Origin: Streptosporangiaceae bacterium
GTDB taxonomy: Bacteria > Actinomycetota > Actinomycetes > Streptosporangiales > Streptosporangiaceae
Direction: 5' to 3'
Length of the DNA: 6,432 bases
NCBI GenBank assembly: GCA_030050125.1
Contig: JASIJN010000233.1
Location: forward strand, 1 to 6,432
Positions 1 through 6,432 of the stretch are shown in pieces. The first letter of the stretch is position 1, and each line of letters opens with the position of its first letter. The notes beneath the pieces are model-generated. The model was not told where the DNA came from, did no database searches, and worked only from the letters and a program-made list of their open reading frames with translations. A program made the position numbers and the translations under genes.

Positions 1-1598
1 CGCTGGGCAACTACATCGCGCACATCTTCACCACCGACAAGGACTGGCGGGTGGAGCGCGCGCTCTACAAGGTGATGGGCGTCAACCGGGACGCCGATCA
101 GAAGTGGAGCGTGTACGTCCGCAGCATCCTGGCCTTCTCCTTCGTCAGCGTGCTGTTCCTGTACGGCGTGCAGCGGCTGCAGCAGTACCTGCCGTTCACC
201 CAGGGCCTTCCCGCCGTGACGCCCGACACCGCCTGGAACACCGCCGCCTCGTTCGTCACCAACACGAACTGGCAGAACTACGCCGGCGAGGCGACCATGG
301 GCTACGTCACGCAGATGAGCGGCCTCGTCGTCCAGCAATTCATGTCGGCCGCGGTCGGCCTGGTCGTCGCGATCGCGATGATCCGCGGCTTCACCCGGTC
401 CAAGACCGACCGGCTGGGCAACTTCTGGGTCGACGTGACCCGCTGCGTGATCCGGCTGCTGATCCCGCTGTCGATCGTCGGCGGCCTGATCCTCATCGCC
501 GGCGGTGCGATCGAGAACTTCAGCGCCTACCACACGGTCACCACGCTGTCCGGTGCGCACCAGACGATCGTCGGCGGCCCGGTCGGCTCCTCGGAGGTCA
601 TCAAGGACATGGGCAACAACGGGGGCGGCTGGTTCAACACGAACTCCGCGCACCCGTTCGAGAACCCGAACCCGTTCACGAACTGGTTCGAGATCTTTAT
701 CCTGCTGCTGATCCCGTTCGCCACGCCGCGGGCGTTCGGCCGGATGGTCAAGGACAACCGGCAGGGCTTCGCGCTGGTCGCCGTGATGGTGATCATCTGG
801 GCGGCCGCGGTCGGCGGGATCAGCTTCTTCGAGGCGCACACCAGCGTGGGCGGCACCGCCACCGTGCTCGCGGGCCATGCCGCGGAGGGCACGGAGGTGA
901 GGTTCGGCACGCCCGGCTGCTCGTTGTTCGCGGCGTCCACCACGGTCACCTCGACCGGGGCGGTGAACTGCTTCCATGACTCGCTGACCCCGTTCGGCGG
1001 CGGCATCGCGCTGTTCGACATCGCGCTGGGCGAGATCGCGCCGGGCGGCATCGGCGCGGGCATGTACGGCATCCTGATCCTGGCCGTCGTGACCGTGTTC
1101 GTGGCCGGGCTGATGGTCGGCCGCACGCCCGAGTACATCGGCAAGAAGATCCGGCCCGTCGAGATGAAGTACGCGGCCCTGTACTTCCTGACCCTGCCGG
1201 TGGTCATCCTGACCGCGGCCGGGCTGTCGATCGGCACGCACATCGGGCAGGACGCGATCTTCAATCCCGGGCCGCACGGCCTGACCGAGATCGTGTACGC
1301 GTTCGCGTCGGAGGCCAACAACAACGGCTCCGCGTTCGCCGGCCTGGGCACGGCCGCGCCCTGGTACCAGATCGTCGGCGGCTTCGTGATGCTGTTCGGC
1401 CGGTTCATGCCGGAGATCTTCGCGCTCGGCCTGGCCGGGTCGCTGGCCAGACAGACGCCGGTGCCCGCCAGCGCCGGCACGCTGGACACCCGGACACCGC
1501 TGTTCGTCGGCATGGTCGTCGGCGTGGTCCTGGTCCTGGTTGGTCTCACCTACTTCCCCGCCCTCGCACTGGGCCCGTTCGCCGAAGGATTGCACTGA
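1..1598 (+). CDS. kdpA: KdpA, potassium-translocating subunit of the Kdp ATPase (5' partial)
   Basis: KdpA is the multi-span membrane subunit that selects and binds K+ in the KdpFABC uptake pump. The reading frame is open from base 3 to the TGA at 1596-1598 (531 codons). It already encodes KdpA-like residues (LGNYIAHIF...) before the GTG at 51, so that GTG is not the start. Compared with E. coli KdpA (557 aa), about 25 N-terminal residues lie upstream of the window. All four pore-loop motifs are visible: TNTNWQ (258-275, including the Gln matching E. coli Q116), NNGGGW (615-632), GGIGAG (1044-1061) and NNNGSAF (1317-1337). [11 protein letters not shown] and the C-terminal ALALGPFAE are also family hallmarks. 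One oddity is that the second filter reads NNGGG where E. coli has TNGGG. The gene is followed after one base by kdpB, which indicates translational coupling in one operon. The identification is essentially certain; only the start is unknown. Confidence 0.97.
   Translation, partial: LGNYIAHIFTTDKDWRVERALYKVMGVNRDADQKWSVYVRSILAFSFVSVLFLYGVQRLQQYLPFTQGLPAVTPDTAWNTAASFVTNTNWQNYAGEATMGYVTQMSGLVVQQFMSAAVGLVVAIAMIRGFTRSKTDRLGNFWVDVTRCVIRLLIPLSIVGGLILIAGGAIENFSAYHTVTTLSGAHQTIVGGPVGSSEVIKDMGNNGGGWFNTNSAHPFENPNPFTNWFEIFILLLIPFATPRAFGRMVKDNRQGFALVAVMVIIWAAAVGGISFFEAHTSVGGTATVLAGHAAEGTEVRFGTPGCSLFAASTTVTSTGAVNCFHDSLTPFGGGIALFDIALGEIAPGGIGAGMYGILILAVVTVFVAGLMVGRTPEYIGKKIRPVEMKYAALYFLTLPVVILTAAGLSIGTHIGQDAIFNPGPHGLTEIVYAFASEANNNGSAFAGLGTAAPWYQIVGGFVMLFGRFMPEIFALGLAGSLARQTPVPASAGTLDTRTPLFVGMVVGVVLVLVGLTYFPALALGPFAEGLH
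1584..1589 (+). promoter_or_regulatory. Ribosome binding site of kdpB
   Basis: GAAGGA lies inside the last codons of kdpA, with a 10-base spacer to the ATG at 1600. It supports that ATG over the in-frame ATG at 1540, which lies deep inside kdpA and would add 20 residues unlike KdpB. Confidence 0.6.
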
Positions 1599-1599
1599 G

Positions 1600-3723
1600 A
1601 TGAGTGTGACAACGACACCGCGGAGGCGGGACGCGGCCCGGCGGCGGGGCGCCGCCGAGCCGAGCCGGATGGGCGGCGGGCTGCTCGATCCGAAGATGCT
1701 CTGGCGGTCCACGCCGGACGCGTTCAAGAAGCTGGACCCGCGGGTCCAGATCAAGAACCCGGTCATGTTCGTGGTCGAGGTCGGCGCCGTGCTGAGCCTC
1801 TACACGGCGATCTTCAAGGACACGCAGCCCGCGTTCAACTGGACGATCGTGGTCTGGCTGTTCCTGACCGTGGTCTTCGCCAACCTGGCCGAGGCCGTGG
1901 CCGAGGGCCGGGGCAAGGCGCAGGCCGAGACGCTGCGCCGGACCAAGCGGGAGACCGTCGCCCGGCGGCTGGTCGACTGGCACCCCGGCCAGCAGAAGCT
2001 GCACGAGGACCCGGTCCCCGGCACCCAGCTCACCCTGGGCGATCACGTCGTGGTCGAGGCCGGGGAGATCATCCCCGGCGACGGCGACGTGGTCGAGGGC
2101 ATCGCCTCGGTCGACGAGTCGGCCATCACCGGCGAGTCCGCGCCGGTGATCCGCGAGTCCGGCGGTGACCGGTCCGCGGTCACCGGCGGCACCAAGGTCC
2201 TGTCCGACCGGATCGTGGTGCAGATCACGTCCAAGCCGGGCGAGACGTTCATCGACCGGATGATCGCCCTGGTCGAGGGCGCCAAGCGGCAGAAGACGCC
2301 GAACGAGCTGGCGCTGAACATCCTGCTGGCCTCGCTGACGATCATCTTCATGCTGGCCGTCATCACGCTGCAGCCGATGGCGTTCTACTCCGGAGCGCCG
2401 CAGAGCCTGGTCATCCTGGTCGCGCTGCTGGTGGCACTGATCCCGACCACGATCGGCGCGCTGCTGTCGGCGATCGGCATCGCGGGCATGGACCGGCTGG
2501 TGCAGCGCAACGTGCTGGCCATGTCCGGCCGCGCGGTCGAGGCGGCCGGCGACGTGAACACGCTGCTGCTGGACAAGACCGGCACGATCACGATCGGCAA
2601 CCGGCAGGCCACCGAGTTCATCCCGGTCGACGGGGTGACCGCGGAGCAGCTCGCCGACGCGGCCCAGCTGTCCAGCCTGGCCGACTACACGCCGGAGGGC
2701 CGCTCGATCGTCGTGCTGGCCAAGAACCAGTACGGCCTGCGCGAGCGGGAGGCCGGCGAGCTGCCCGGCGCCGAGTTCGTGGAGTTCACCGCGCAGACCC
2801 GGATGAGCGGCATCGACCTGGCCGACGGGCGGCAGGTCCGCAAGGGAGCCGCCGCCTCGGTCGCCCAGTGGATCCGCGACAACGGCGGCACGCCGCCCAC
2901 CGGCCTCGGGCACACGGTGGACAGCATCTCCGGGGTGGGCGGCACCCCGCTGGTGGTGGCCGAGCGGACCAACGGCACCGCCCGGGGCCTGGGCGTGATC
3001 TACCTCAAGGACATCGTCAAGGAGGGCATCGCCGAGCGGTTCGCGGAGATGCGCAAGATGGGCATCCGCACCGTGATGATCACGGGCGACAACCCGCTGA
3101 CCGCCAAGGCCATCGCGGACGAGTCCGGCGTGGACGACTTCCTCGCCGAGGCGACGCCGGAAGACAAGATGGCCCTGATCAAGAAGGAGCAGGAGGGCGG
3201 CAAGCTGGTCGCCATGACCGGGGACGGCACCAACGACGCCCCGGCCCTGGCCCAGGCCGACGTCGGCGTGGCCATGAACACCGGGACCTCGGCCGCCAAG
3301 GAGGCCGGGAACATGGTGGACCTGGACTCCAACCCGACCAAGCTCATCGAGATCGTGGAGATCGGCAAGCAGCTCCTGATCACCCGCGGCGCGCTGACCA
3401 CGTTCTCGATCGCGAACGACGTGGCCAAGTACTTCGCGATGCTGCCGGCCATGTTCTCGGTCGCCTTCCCCGACCTGTCCAAGCTGAACATCCTGCACCT
3501 GCACAGCCCGGAGTCGGCGATCACCTCGGCGATCATCTTCAACGCGCTGATCATCGTCGCGCTGATCCCGCTGGCGCTGCGCGGCGTGCGCTACAAGCCG
3601 GCCTCGGCGCAGTCGATGCTCCGCAGGAACCTGTGGATCTACGGCATCGGCGGGCTGATCATCCCGTTCGTCGGCATCAAGCTCATCGACCTCATCATCC
3701 AGTTCATCCCAGGGTTTAGGTGA
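1600..3723 (+). CDS. kdpB: KdpB, P-type ATPase catalytic subunit of the Kdp K+ pump
   Basis: KdpB hydrolyses ATP to drive K+ uptake through KdpA. The ATG at 1600 gives 707 aa against 682 in E. coli. The excess is largely an Arg-rich N-terminal tail (residues 1-25) and a small insertion in the nucleotide-binding region. In order there are two membrane segments (about 53-72 and 81-99), an actuator domain with TGES at 177-180, and membrane segments about 239-298 containing [22 protein letters not shown] follows at 325-329 with D325 as the phosphorylated Asp. The nucleotide-binding domain has FTAQTRMSG near 396-404 and K415-G-A. The hinge motif GDGTNDAP is at 541-548, and the M5 helix has D607 and K610 of SIANDVAK. 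Two or three C-terminal spans follow. S180 matches E. coli S162, the serine whose phosphorylation inhibits the pump at high K+. No catalytic residue I checked is missing. The gene lies one base after kdpA and seven bases before kdpC. Confidence 0.98.
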   Translation: MSVTTTPRRRDAARRRGAAEPSRMGGGLLDPKMLWRSTPDAFKKLDPRVQIKNPVMFVVEVGAVLSLYTAIFKDTQPAFNWTIVVWLFLTVVFANLAEAVAEGRGKAQAETLRRTKRETVARRLVDWHPGQQKLHEDPVPGTQLTLGDHVVVEAGEIIPGDGDVVEGIASVDESAITGESAPVIRESGGDRSAVTGGTKVLSDRIVVQITSKPGETFIDRMIALVEGAKRQKTPNELALNILLASLTIIFMLAVITLQPMAFYSGAPQSLVILVALLVALIPTTIGALLSAIGIAGMDRLVQRNVLAMSGRAVEAAGDVNTLLLDKTGTITIGNRQATEFIPVDGVTAEQLADAAQLSSLADYTPEGRSIVVLAKNQYGLREREAGELPGAEFVEFTAQTRMSGIDLADGRQVRKGAAASVAQWIRDNGGTPPTGLGHTVDSISGVGGTPLVVAERTNGTARGLGVIYLKDIVKEGIAERFAEMRKMGIRTVMITGDNPLTAKAIADESGVDDFLAEATPEDKMALIKKEQEGGKLVAMTGDGTNDAPALAQADVGVAMNTGTSAAKEAGNMVDLDSNPTKLIEIVEIGKQLLITRGALTTFSIANDVAKYFAMLPAMFSVAFPDLSKLNILHLHSPESAITSAIIFNALIIVALIPLALRGVRYKPASAQSMLRRNLWIYGIGGLIIPFVGIKLIDLIIQFIPGFR
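3718..3723 (+). promoter_or_regulatory. Ribosome binding site of kdpC, overlapping the kdpB stop
   Basis: AGGTGA sits on the kdpB TGA stop and is seven bases upstream of the kdpC ATG at 3731. It matches the 3' half of the canonical Shine-Dalgarno sequence. The overlap suggests kdpC translation is coupled to termination on kdpB. Confidence 0.6.
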
Positions 3724-3730
3724 TCGGCAC

Positions 3731-4411
3731 ATGAACCGCCTTCCCAACATCGTCCGGCAGCACATCGCGGCCCTCCGGCTGCTGCTGATCTTCACCGTGA
3801 TCACCGGGATCATCTATCCGTTGTTCATGTACGGGATCGCGCAGGCGGCGTTCAACAAGCAGGCCAACGGGTCGCTGGTCACCTTCCACGGCCGCGTGGT
3901 CGGCTCCAGCCTGCTGTGCCAGGAGTTCGTGGACGCCAAGGGCAACCCGCTGCCGCAGTACTTCCAGCCGCGGCCGTCGTACGCGATCGTCGGCTGGTCG
4001 CTGAGCCAGGAGAAGAACGGCACGTATGAGATCACGGGCACGGGGCCGAACAATTACGGCTGCAACCCGCTGTACTCCAGCGCGTCGAACCTCGGCCCGA
4101 ACAACCCGGCCCTGAACCAGTTCATCAAGCAACAGCAGGAGGCGATCGCGAAGTTCGACCACGTCAAGATCTCGCAGATCCCCGCGGACGCGGTGACGGC
4201 CTCGGGCTCCGGCCTCGACCCGGACATCTCGCCGCAGAACGCCGCGATCCAGGTGGACCGGGTGGCCGCCGCCCGCCACGTCAGCCCGGCCGCGATCCGG
4301 GCCCTGGTCGCCAAGTACACGCAGGGCCGGACCCTGGGCTTCCTTGGCGAGTCCCGGGTCGACGTGCTCACGCTGAACATCGCGCTCGACCAGATGTACC
4401 CGGTGCCGTAG
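3731..4411 (+). CDS. kdpC: KdpC, single-span accessory subunit of the Kdp K+ pump
   Basis: KdpC binds KdpA and stabilises the high-affinity KdpFABC complex, with one N-terminal membrane span and an extracytoplasmic domain. Here the span is about residues 14-38 (ALRLLLIFTVITGIIYPLF), after a short basic N-terminus. Family motifs follow: GSSLLCQEF (58-66), YFQPRPS (77-83), SSASNLGPNN (116-125), VTASGSGLDPDISPQNAA (155-172) and the C-terminal VDVLTLNIALD (210-220). The protein is 226 aa against 190 in E. coli. Most of the extra length is an insertion at about 84-115, between the RPS and SNLGP motifs. It holds two cysteines only, C63 and C111, both outside the membrane. The start at 3731 is favoured by the adjacent AGGTGA and by the correct position of the membrane span. 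It is the third gene of the kdpABC operon. Confidence 0.96.
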   Translation: MNRLPNIVRQHIAALRLLLIFTVITGIIYPLFMYGIAQAAFNKQANGSLVTFHGRVVGSSLLCQEFVDAKGNPLPQYFQPRPSYAIVGWSLSQEKNGTYEITGTGPNNYGCNPLYSSASNLGPNNPALNQFIKQQQEAIAKFDHVKISQIPADAVTASGSGLDPDISPQNAAIQVDRVAAARHVSPAAIRALVAKYTQGRTLGFLGESRVDVLTLNIALDQMYPVP

Positions 4412-4420
4412 AGCATCCCC

Positions 4421-4447
4421 GATCCAGGCAGGTGACCCCAGATCCAG
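4421..4447 (+). repeat. Direct repeat GATCCAG in the kdpC-kdpE gap
   Basis: GATCCAG occurs at 4421-4427 and 4441-4447, so the two copies are exactly 20 bases apart, about two DNA turns. Similar CCCC tracts precede each copy. The spacing is compatible with a dimeric regulator, but seven bases repeated twice may be chance. I see no convincing -35/-10 promoter in this 51-base gap. Confidence 0.4.
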
Positions 4448-4453
4448 ATAGTT

Positions 4454-4457
4454 AGGA
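4454..4457 (+). promoter_or_regulatory. Ribosome binding site for the ATG start of kdpE
   Basis: AGGA is five bases before the ATG at 4463. It is the main support for that start over the GTG at 4505. Confidence 0.5.
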
Positions 4458-4462
4458 CGGTC

Positions 4463-5200
4463 ATGACGCAAGCGCGCGGGCGGACGGAGGGTCCGCCCGC
4501 GCGCGTGGATGCCGAGCCCGGCCCGCGGGTTCTCATCGTGGAAGACGAGCCCGCGCTGCTGCGGGCGCTGCGGATCAACCTGCGCGCCCGCGGCTACGAC
4601 GTGGTGACCGCGGCGGCGGGGCGCGAGGCCCTCGCCCAGGCCAGGCGGTTCCCGCCGGACGTGGTCCTGCTCGACCTCGGGCTCCCGGACCTGGACGGCC
4701 GCGAGGTGATCCGCGAGCTGCGCGGCTGGTGCGCGGCGCCGGTGATCGTGCTCTCCGGCCGGGCCGGCTCGGGCGACAAGATCGGGGCACTCGATGCGGG
4801 CGCCGACGACTACGTGACCAAGCCGTTCGACATGGAGGAACTGCTCGCCCGGCTGCGGGCGGCGATGCGCCGCACCGACCAGCCGCCGCGTGCCGTCCCG
4901 TTCCAGATAGGCCAGCATGAGATCGACCTCACCGCGCATACGATCCAGGGGCCGCCCGGCCAGGAACAGATGCACCTCACCCCGACCGAATGGCGGCTGC
5001 TGGAGATCCTGCTCGAAGCGCCCGGGCAGCTGGTCAGCTCCGACCGCCTGCTGGGCGAGGTCTGGGGGCCTGGCTTCGAGCGCAGCACCCACTACCTCCG
5101 GTTCCACATGGCGGGCCTGCGACGCAAGCTCGAGGACGATCCCCACCGACCCCGCCATCTGCTGACCGAGCCGGGCATGGGATACCGCTACCAGCCGTAG
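4463..5200 (+). CDS. kdpE: KdpE, OmpR-family response regulator of the kdp genes
   Basis: KdpE is phosphorylated by KdpD and activates kdp transcription. From the ATG at 4463 the product is 245 aa. A receiver domain spans about 22-135, with the acidic pair E27/D28, phospho-acceptor D71 in LLDLGLPDLDG, S98 in VIVLSGR and K120 in DDYVTKPF. A winged-helix DNA-binding domain spans about 145-245 (HLTPTEWRLLEILL, DRLLGEVWG, HYLRFHMAGLRRKLE, GMGYRY). The DKIGALDAGADDY segment and WGPGFERSTHYLR closely resemble E. coli KdpE, which separates it from generic OmpR regulators. Relative to E. coli (225 aa) it has about 19 extra N-terminal residues of low complexity. These are encoded by a perfect hairpin, so an alternative start is GTG 4505 (231 aa). 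The gene lies 51 bases after kdpC and precedes kdpD, the reverse of the E. coli kdpDE order. Confidence 0.93.
   Translation: MTQARGRTEGPPARVDAEPGPRVLIVEDEPALLRALRINLRARGYDVVTAAAGREALAQARRFPPDVVLLDLGLPDLDGREVIRELRGWCAAPVIVLSGRAGSGDKIGALDAGADDYVTKPFDMEELLARLRAAMRRTDQPPRAVPFQIGQHEIDLTAHTIQGPPGQEQMHLTPTEWRLLEILLEAPGQLVSSDRLLGEVWGPGFERSTHYLRFHMAGLRRKLEDDPHRPRHLLTEPGMGYRYQP
4472..4504 (+). promoter_or_regulatory. Perfect 14-bp GC hairpin with GGAGG loop at the start of kdpE
   Basis: GCGCGCGGGCGGAC (4472-4485) and GTCCGCCCGCGCGC (4491-4504) are exact reverse complements around a five-base loop, GGAGG (4486-4490). The stem starts nine bases after the A of the kdpE ATG and ends directly before an in-frame GTG at 4505. 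There is no T tract downstream, so it is not a classical intrinsic terminator. As RNA it would be very stable. It could attenuate transcription between the pump genes and kdpED, protect the kdpABC mRNA 3' end, or restrain kdpE translation. The structure is seen directly; the function is inferred. Confidence 0.75.
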
Positions 5201-5226
5201 GCCGCATCGTGGCCTATTGTCGGCTG
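5192..5226 (+). terminator. Bulged hairpin across the kdpE stop codon, possible terminator or attenuator
   Basis: Two nested inverted repeats form one imperfect stem. The outer arms are CAGCCG (5192-5197) and CGGCTG (5221-5226). The inner arms are TAGGCC (5198-5203) and GGCCTA (5211-5216), around the loop GCATCGT. The TTGT at 5217-5220 bulges on one side. The kdpE TAG (5198-5200) lies in the inner arm. No T run follows, so termination is uncertain. Partial attenuation or mRNA stabilisation between kdpE and kdpD is equally possible. Confidence 0.45.
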
Positions 5227-5266
5227 TGAAGCGGGAATCCCCAGCCAGGGCAGGAGTGCTTCACAG
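5224..5266 (+). promoter_or_regulatory. 9-bp inverted repeat upstream of kdpD, reaching its ribosome binding region
   Basis: CTGTGAAGC (5224-5232) and GCTTCACAG (5258-5266) are exact reverse complements separated by 25 bases. Their centres are 34 bases apart. The right arm touches AGAG (5265-5268), the only Shine-Dalgarno-like bases at a normal distance from the kdpD ATG at 5275. The left arm shares CTG (5224-5226) with the hairpin over the kdpE stop. It could be an RNA stem limiting kdpD translation or a protein-binding dyad; neither is proven. Confidence 0.5.
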
Positions 5267-5274
5267 AGATAGCG

Positions 5275-6432
5275 ATGAGCGATATGGGTAACCCGAGTTA
5301 CGCCGGCCGGCCCGTCCCCCGGGGCCGCGGCCAGCTGAGGATCTATCTCGGCTCGGCCGCCGGGGTGGGCAAGACCTTTGCCATGCTCGGCGAGGGGCAC
5401 CGGCGCGCCGAGCGCGGCACGGACGTGGTCGTGGCGTTCGTGGAGACGCACGGGCGGCCGCACACCGCGTCCCAGGTCGAGGGCCTGGAGCTGATAGCCC
5501 GCAAGCGCATGTCCTACCGGGGGGCCTCGTTCGAGGAGATGGACATCGACGCGGTGCTGGCCCGCCGTCCCCAGGTGGCGCTGGTCGACGAGTACGCCCA
5601 CACCAACGTCCCCGGCTCGCGGAACGAGAAGCGCTGGCAGGACGTCGAGGAGCTGCTCGAGGCCGGGATCGACGTCATCTCCAACGTGAACATCCAGCAT
5701 CTGGCCTCGCTGAACGACGTGGTCGAGAAGATCACCGGCGTCCCGCAGCGGGAGACCGTCCCGGACGCGATCGTCCGCGCGGCCGACCAGGTCGAGCTGG
5801 TCGACCAGACCCCGGAGGCGTTGCGGCGCCGGATGGCGCACGGCAACATCTACCCGGCCGAGAAGATCGACGCGGCGCTGACCCACTACTTCCGGGCCGG
5901 GAACCTGGCCGCGCTGCGCGAGCTCGCGCTGCTGTGGCTGGCCGACAAGGTCGATGAGGGCCTGCAGCGGTACCGGGCGGCGCACGACATCCACGGCACC
6001 TGGGAGGCGCGGGAGCGGGTGGTGGTCGCCCTCACCGGGGGGCCGGAGGGAGATACCCTGATCCGCCGGGCGGCCCGGATCGCCGCCCGCTCGTCCGGCG
6101 GCGACCTGCTCGCGGTGCACGTCACCAAGTCGGACGGCCTGACCGGCGCGAATCCGGCCACCCTGGCCGAGCAGCGGCGCCTGGTGGAATCCCTCGGCGG
6201 CACCTACCACCAGGTCGTCGGCGACAACGTGCCGGAGACCCTGCTCACCTTCGCCCGGGGTGAGAACGCGACCCAGCTGGTGCTCGGCGTCAGCCGCCGC
6301 AACTGGCTCTCGGCGCTGCTCACCGGGCCCGGCGTCAGCAACCGCACGATCCGCGGATCCGGCGACATCGACGTGCACATGGTTACCCACGGCGAGATGG
6401 GCCGCGGCCGGGGGCTGCCCCGGGTCCGCGGC
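5275..6432 (+). CDS. kdpD: KdpD, sensor histidine kinase for K+/osmotic stress (3' partial, N-terminal part only)
   Basis: KdpD is a membrane sensor kinase that phosphorylates KdpE. From the ATG at 5275 the frame stays open to the window edge (386 codons), with an in-frame TGA at 5227 upstream and no other start between. The cytoplasmic KdpD domain covers about 18-230: Walker A GSAAGVGKT at 26-34, VETHGR at 56-61, Walker B-type VALVDEYAHTNVPGSR at 101-116, KRWQDVEELLEAGIDV at 119-134, NVNIQHLASLND at 137-148 and the GNLAALRELALLWLADKVDE segment at 209-228. A universal-stress-protein-like domain starts at about 248 (RVVVALTGG) and runs to about 370. The membrane spans, GAF-like region and kinase core would be beyond the edge. 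The start has only a weak AGAG ribosome site, and ATG 5284 is a second possibility. The 74-base gap after kdpE is longer than the usual overlap of kdpD and kdpE in E. coli. Confidence 0.95.
   Translation, partial: MSDMGNPSYAGRPVPRGRGQLRIYLGSAAGVGKTFAMLGEGHRRAERGTDVVVAFVETHGRPHTASQVEGLELIARKRMSYRGASFEEMDIDAVLARRPQVALVDEYAHTNVPGSRNEKRWQDVEELLEAGIDVISNVNIQHLASLNDVVEKITGVPQRETVPDAIVRAADQVELVDQTPEALRRRMAHGNIYPAEKIDAALTHYFRAGNLAALRELALLWLADKVDEGLQRYRAAHDIHGTWEARERVVVALTGGPEGDTLIRRAARIAARSSGGDLLAVHVTKSDGLTGANPATLAEQRRLVESLGGTYHQVVGDNVPETLLTFARGENATQLVLGVSRRNWLSALLTGPGVSNRTIRGSGDIDVHMVTHGEMGRGRGLPRVRG

Noticed and set aside
51..53. GTG as a possible start of kdpA
   Set aside because: The same frame encodes KdpA-like residues upstream to the window edge and there is no Shine-Dalgarno sequence before it. 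The gene is simply cut by the edge.
2868..3719. 283-codon + strand frame inside kdpB
   Set aside because: It is an out-of-frame reading of kdpB with Arg/Gly/His/Asp-rich residues typical of a shifted high-GC frame.
1546..3813. Very long open frame (755 codons) on the minus strand opposite kdpB
   Set aside because: It mirrors kdpB codons in a high-GC genome. Its translation is Asp/Arg/Gly/His-rich low complexity with no recognisable domain, and kdpB is unmistakable on the other strand.
4432..4452. Possible promoter before kdpE (GTGACC and GATAGT)
   Set aside because: The spacing between the two hexamers is only nine bases, too short for a housekeeping sigma factor, and the matches are partial.
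3716..5158. 480-codon open frame on the minus strand opposite kdpC and kdpE
   Set aside because: It is a compositional shadow crossing two real genes and their gap, with no family motifs.
5217..5222. TTGTCG as a -35 element for kdpD
   Set aside because: There is no acceptable -10 element 16-19 bases downstream.
5188..6390. 400-codon open frame on the minus strand opposite kdpD
   Set aside because: Same cause: absence of stops from GC bias, with low-complexity product and no motifs, while the + strand encodes a clear KdpD.

Overview
The window is a stretch of a high-GC genome (by eye well over 60 % G+C, with strong G/C preference at third codon positions). It carries a potassium-uptake Kdp locus read entirely on the + strand. 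The codon bias, the charged N-terminal extension on KdpB and the protein sequences fit an actinomycete-type bacterium. The genus cannot be fixed from this sequence.

Layout: kdpA (5' end cut by the window edge, about 25 codons missing by comparison with E. coli), then kdpB one base after the kdpA stop, then kdpC seven bases after the kdpB stop. A 51-base gap follows, then the response regulator kdpE, a 74-base gap, and the N-terminal 386 codons of the sensor kinase kdpD, which runs off the right edge. No stretch above 300 bases lacks a gene. There are no RNA genes, mobile elements, CRISPR arrays or pseudogenes that I can support. kdpF, the kdp promoter and the C-terminal kinase core of KdpD would lie outside the window.

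How the genes work together (family knowledge): KdpA is the K+-selective channel-like subunit. KdpB is the P-type ATPase that powers uptake. KdpC is a single-span subunit that supports high-affinity transport. KdpD senses low K+ or osmotic/ionic stress and phosphorylates KdpE, which activates transcription of the pump genes. Every catalytic and ion-binding motif I could check is present, so the pump and regulator look functional.

This is a known system, not a new one. The parts that deserve a second look are at the gene junctions. A perfect 14-bp hairpin with a GGAGG loop lies at the very start of kdpE. A bulged hairpin spans the kdpE stop codon. A 9-bp inverted repeat runs into the kdpD translation-initiation region. 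The regulator precedes the sensor (kdpE-kdpD), the reverse of the E. coli kdpDE order. Protein-level oddities are an Asn in place of Thr in the second KdpA selectivity-filter motif, a Cys pair in an enlarged extracytoplasmic KdpC domain, and a KdpD USP domain without the c-di-AMP-binding motif described for S. aureus.
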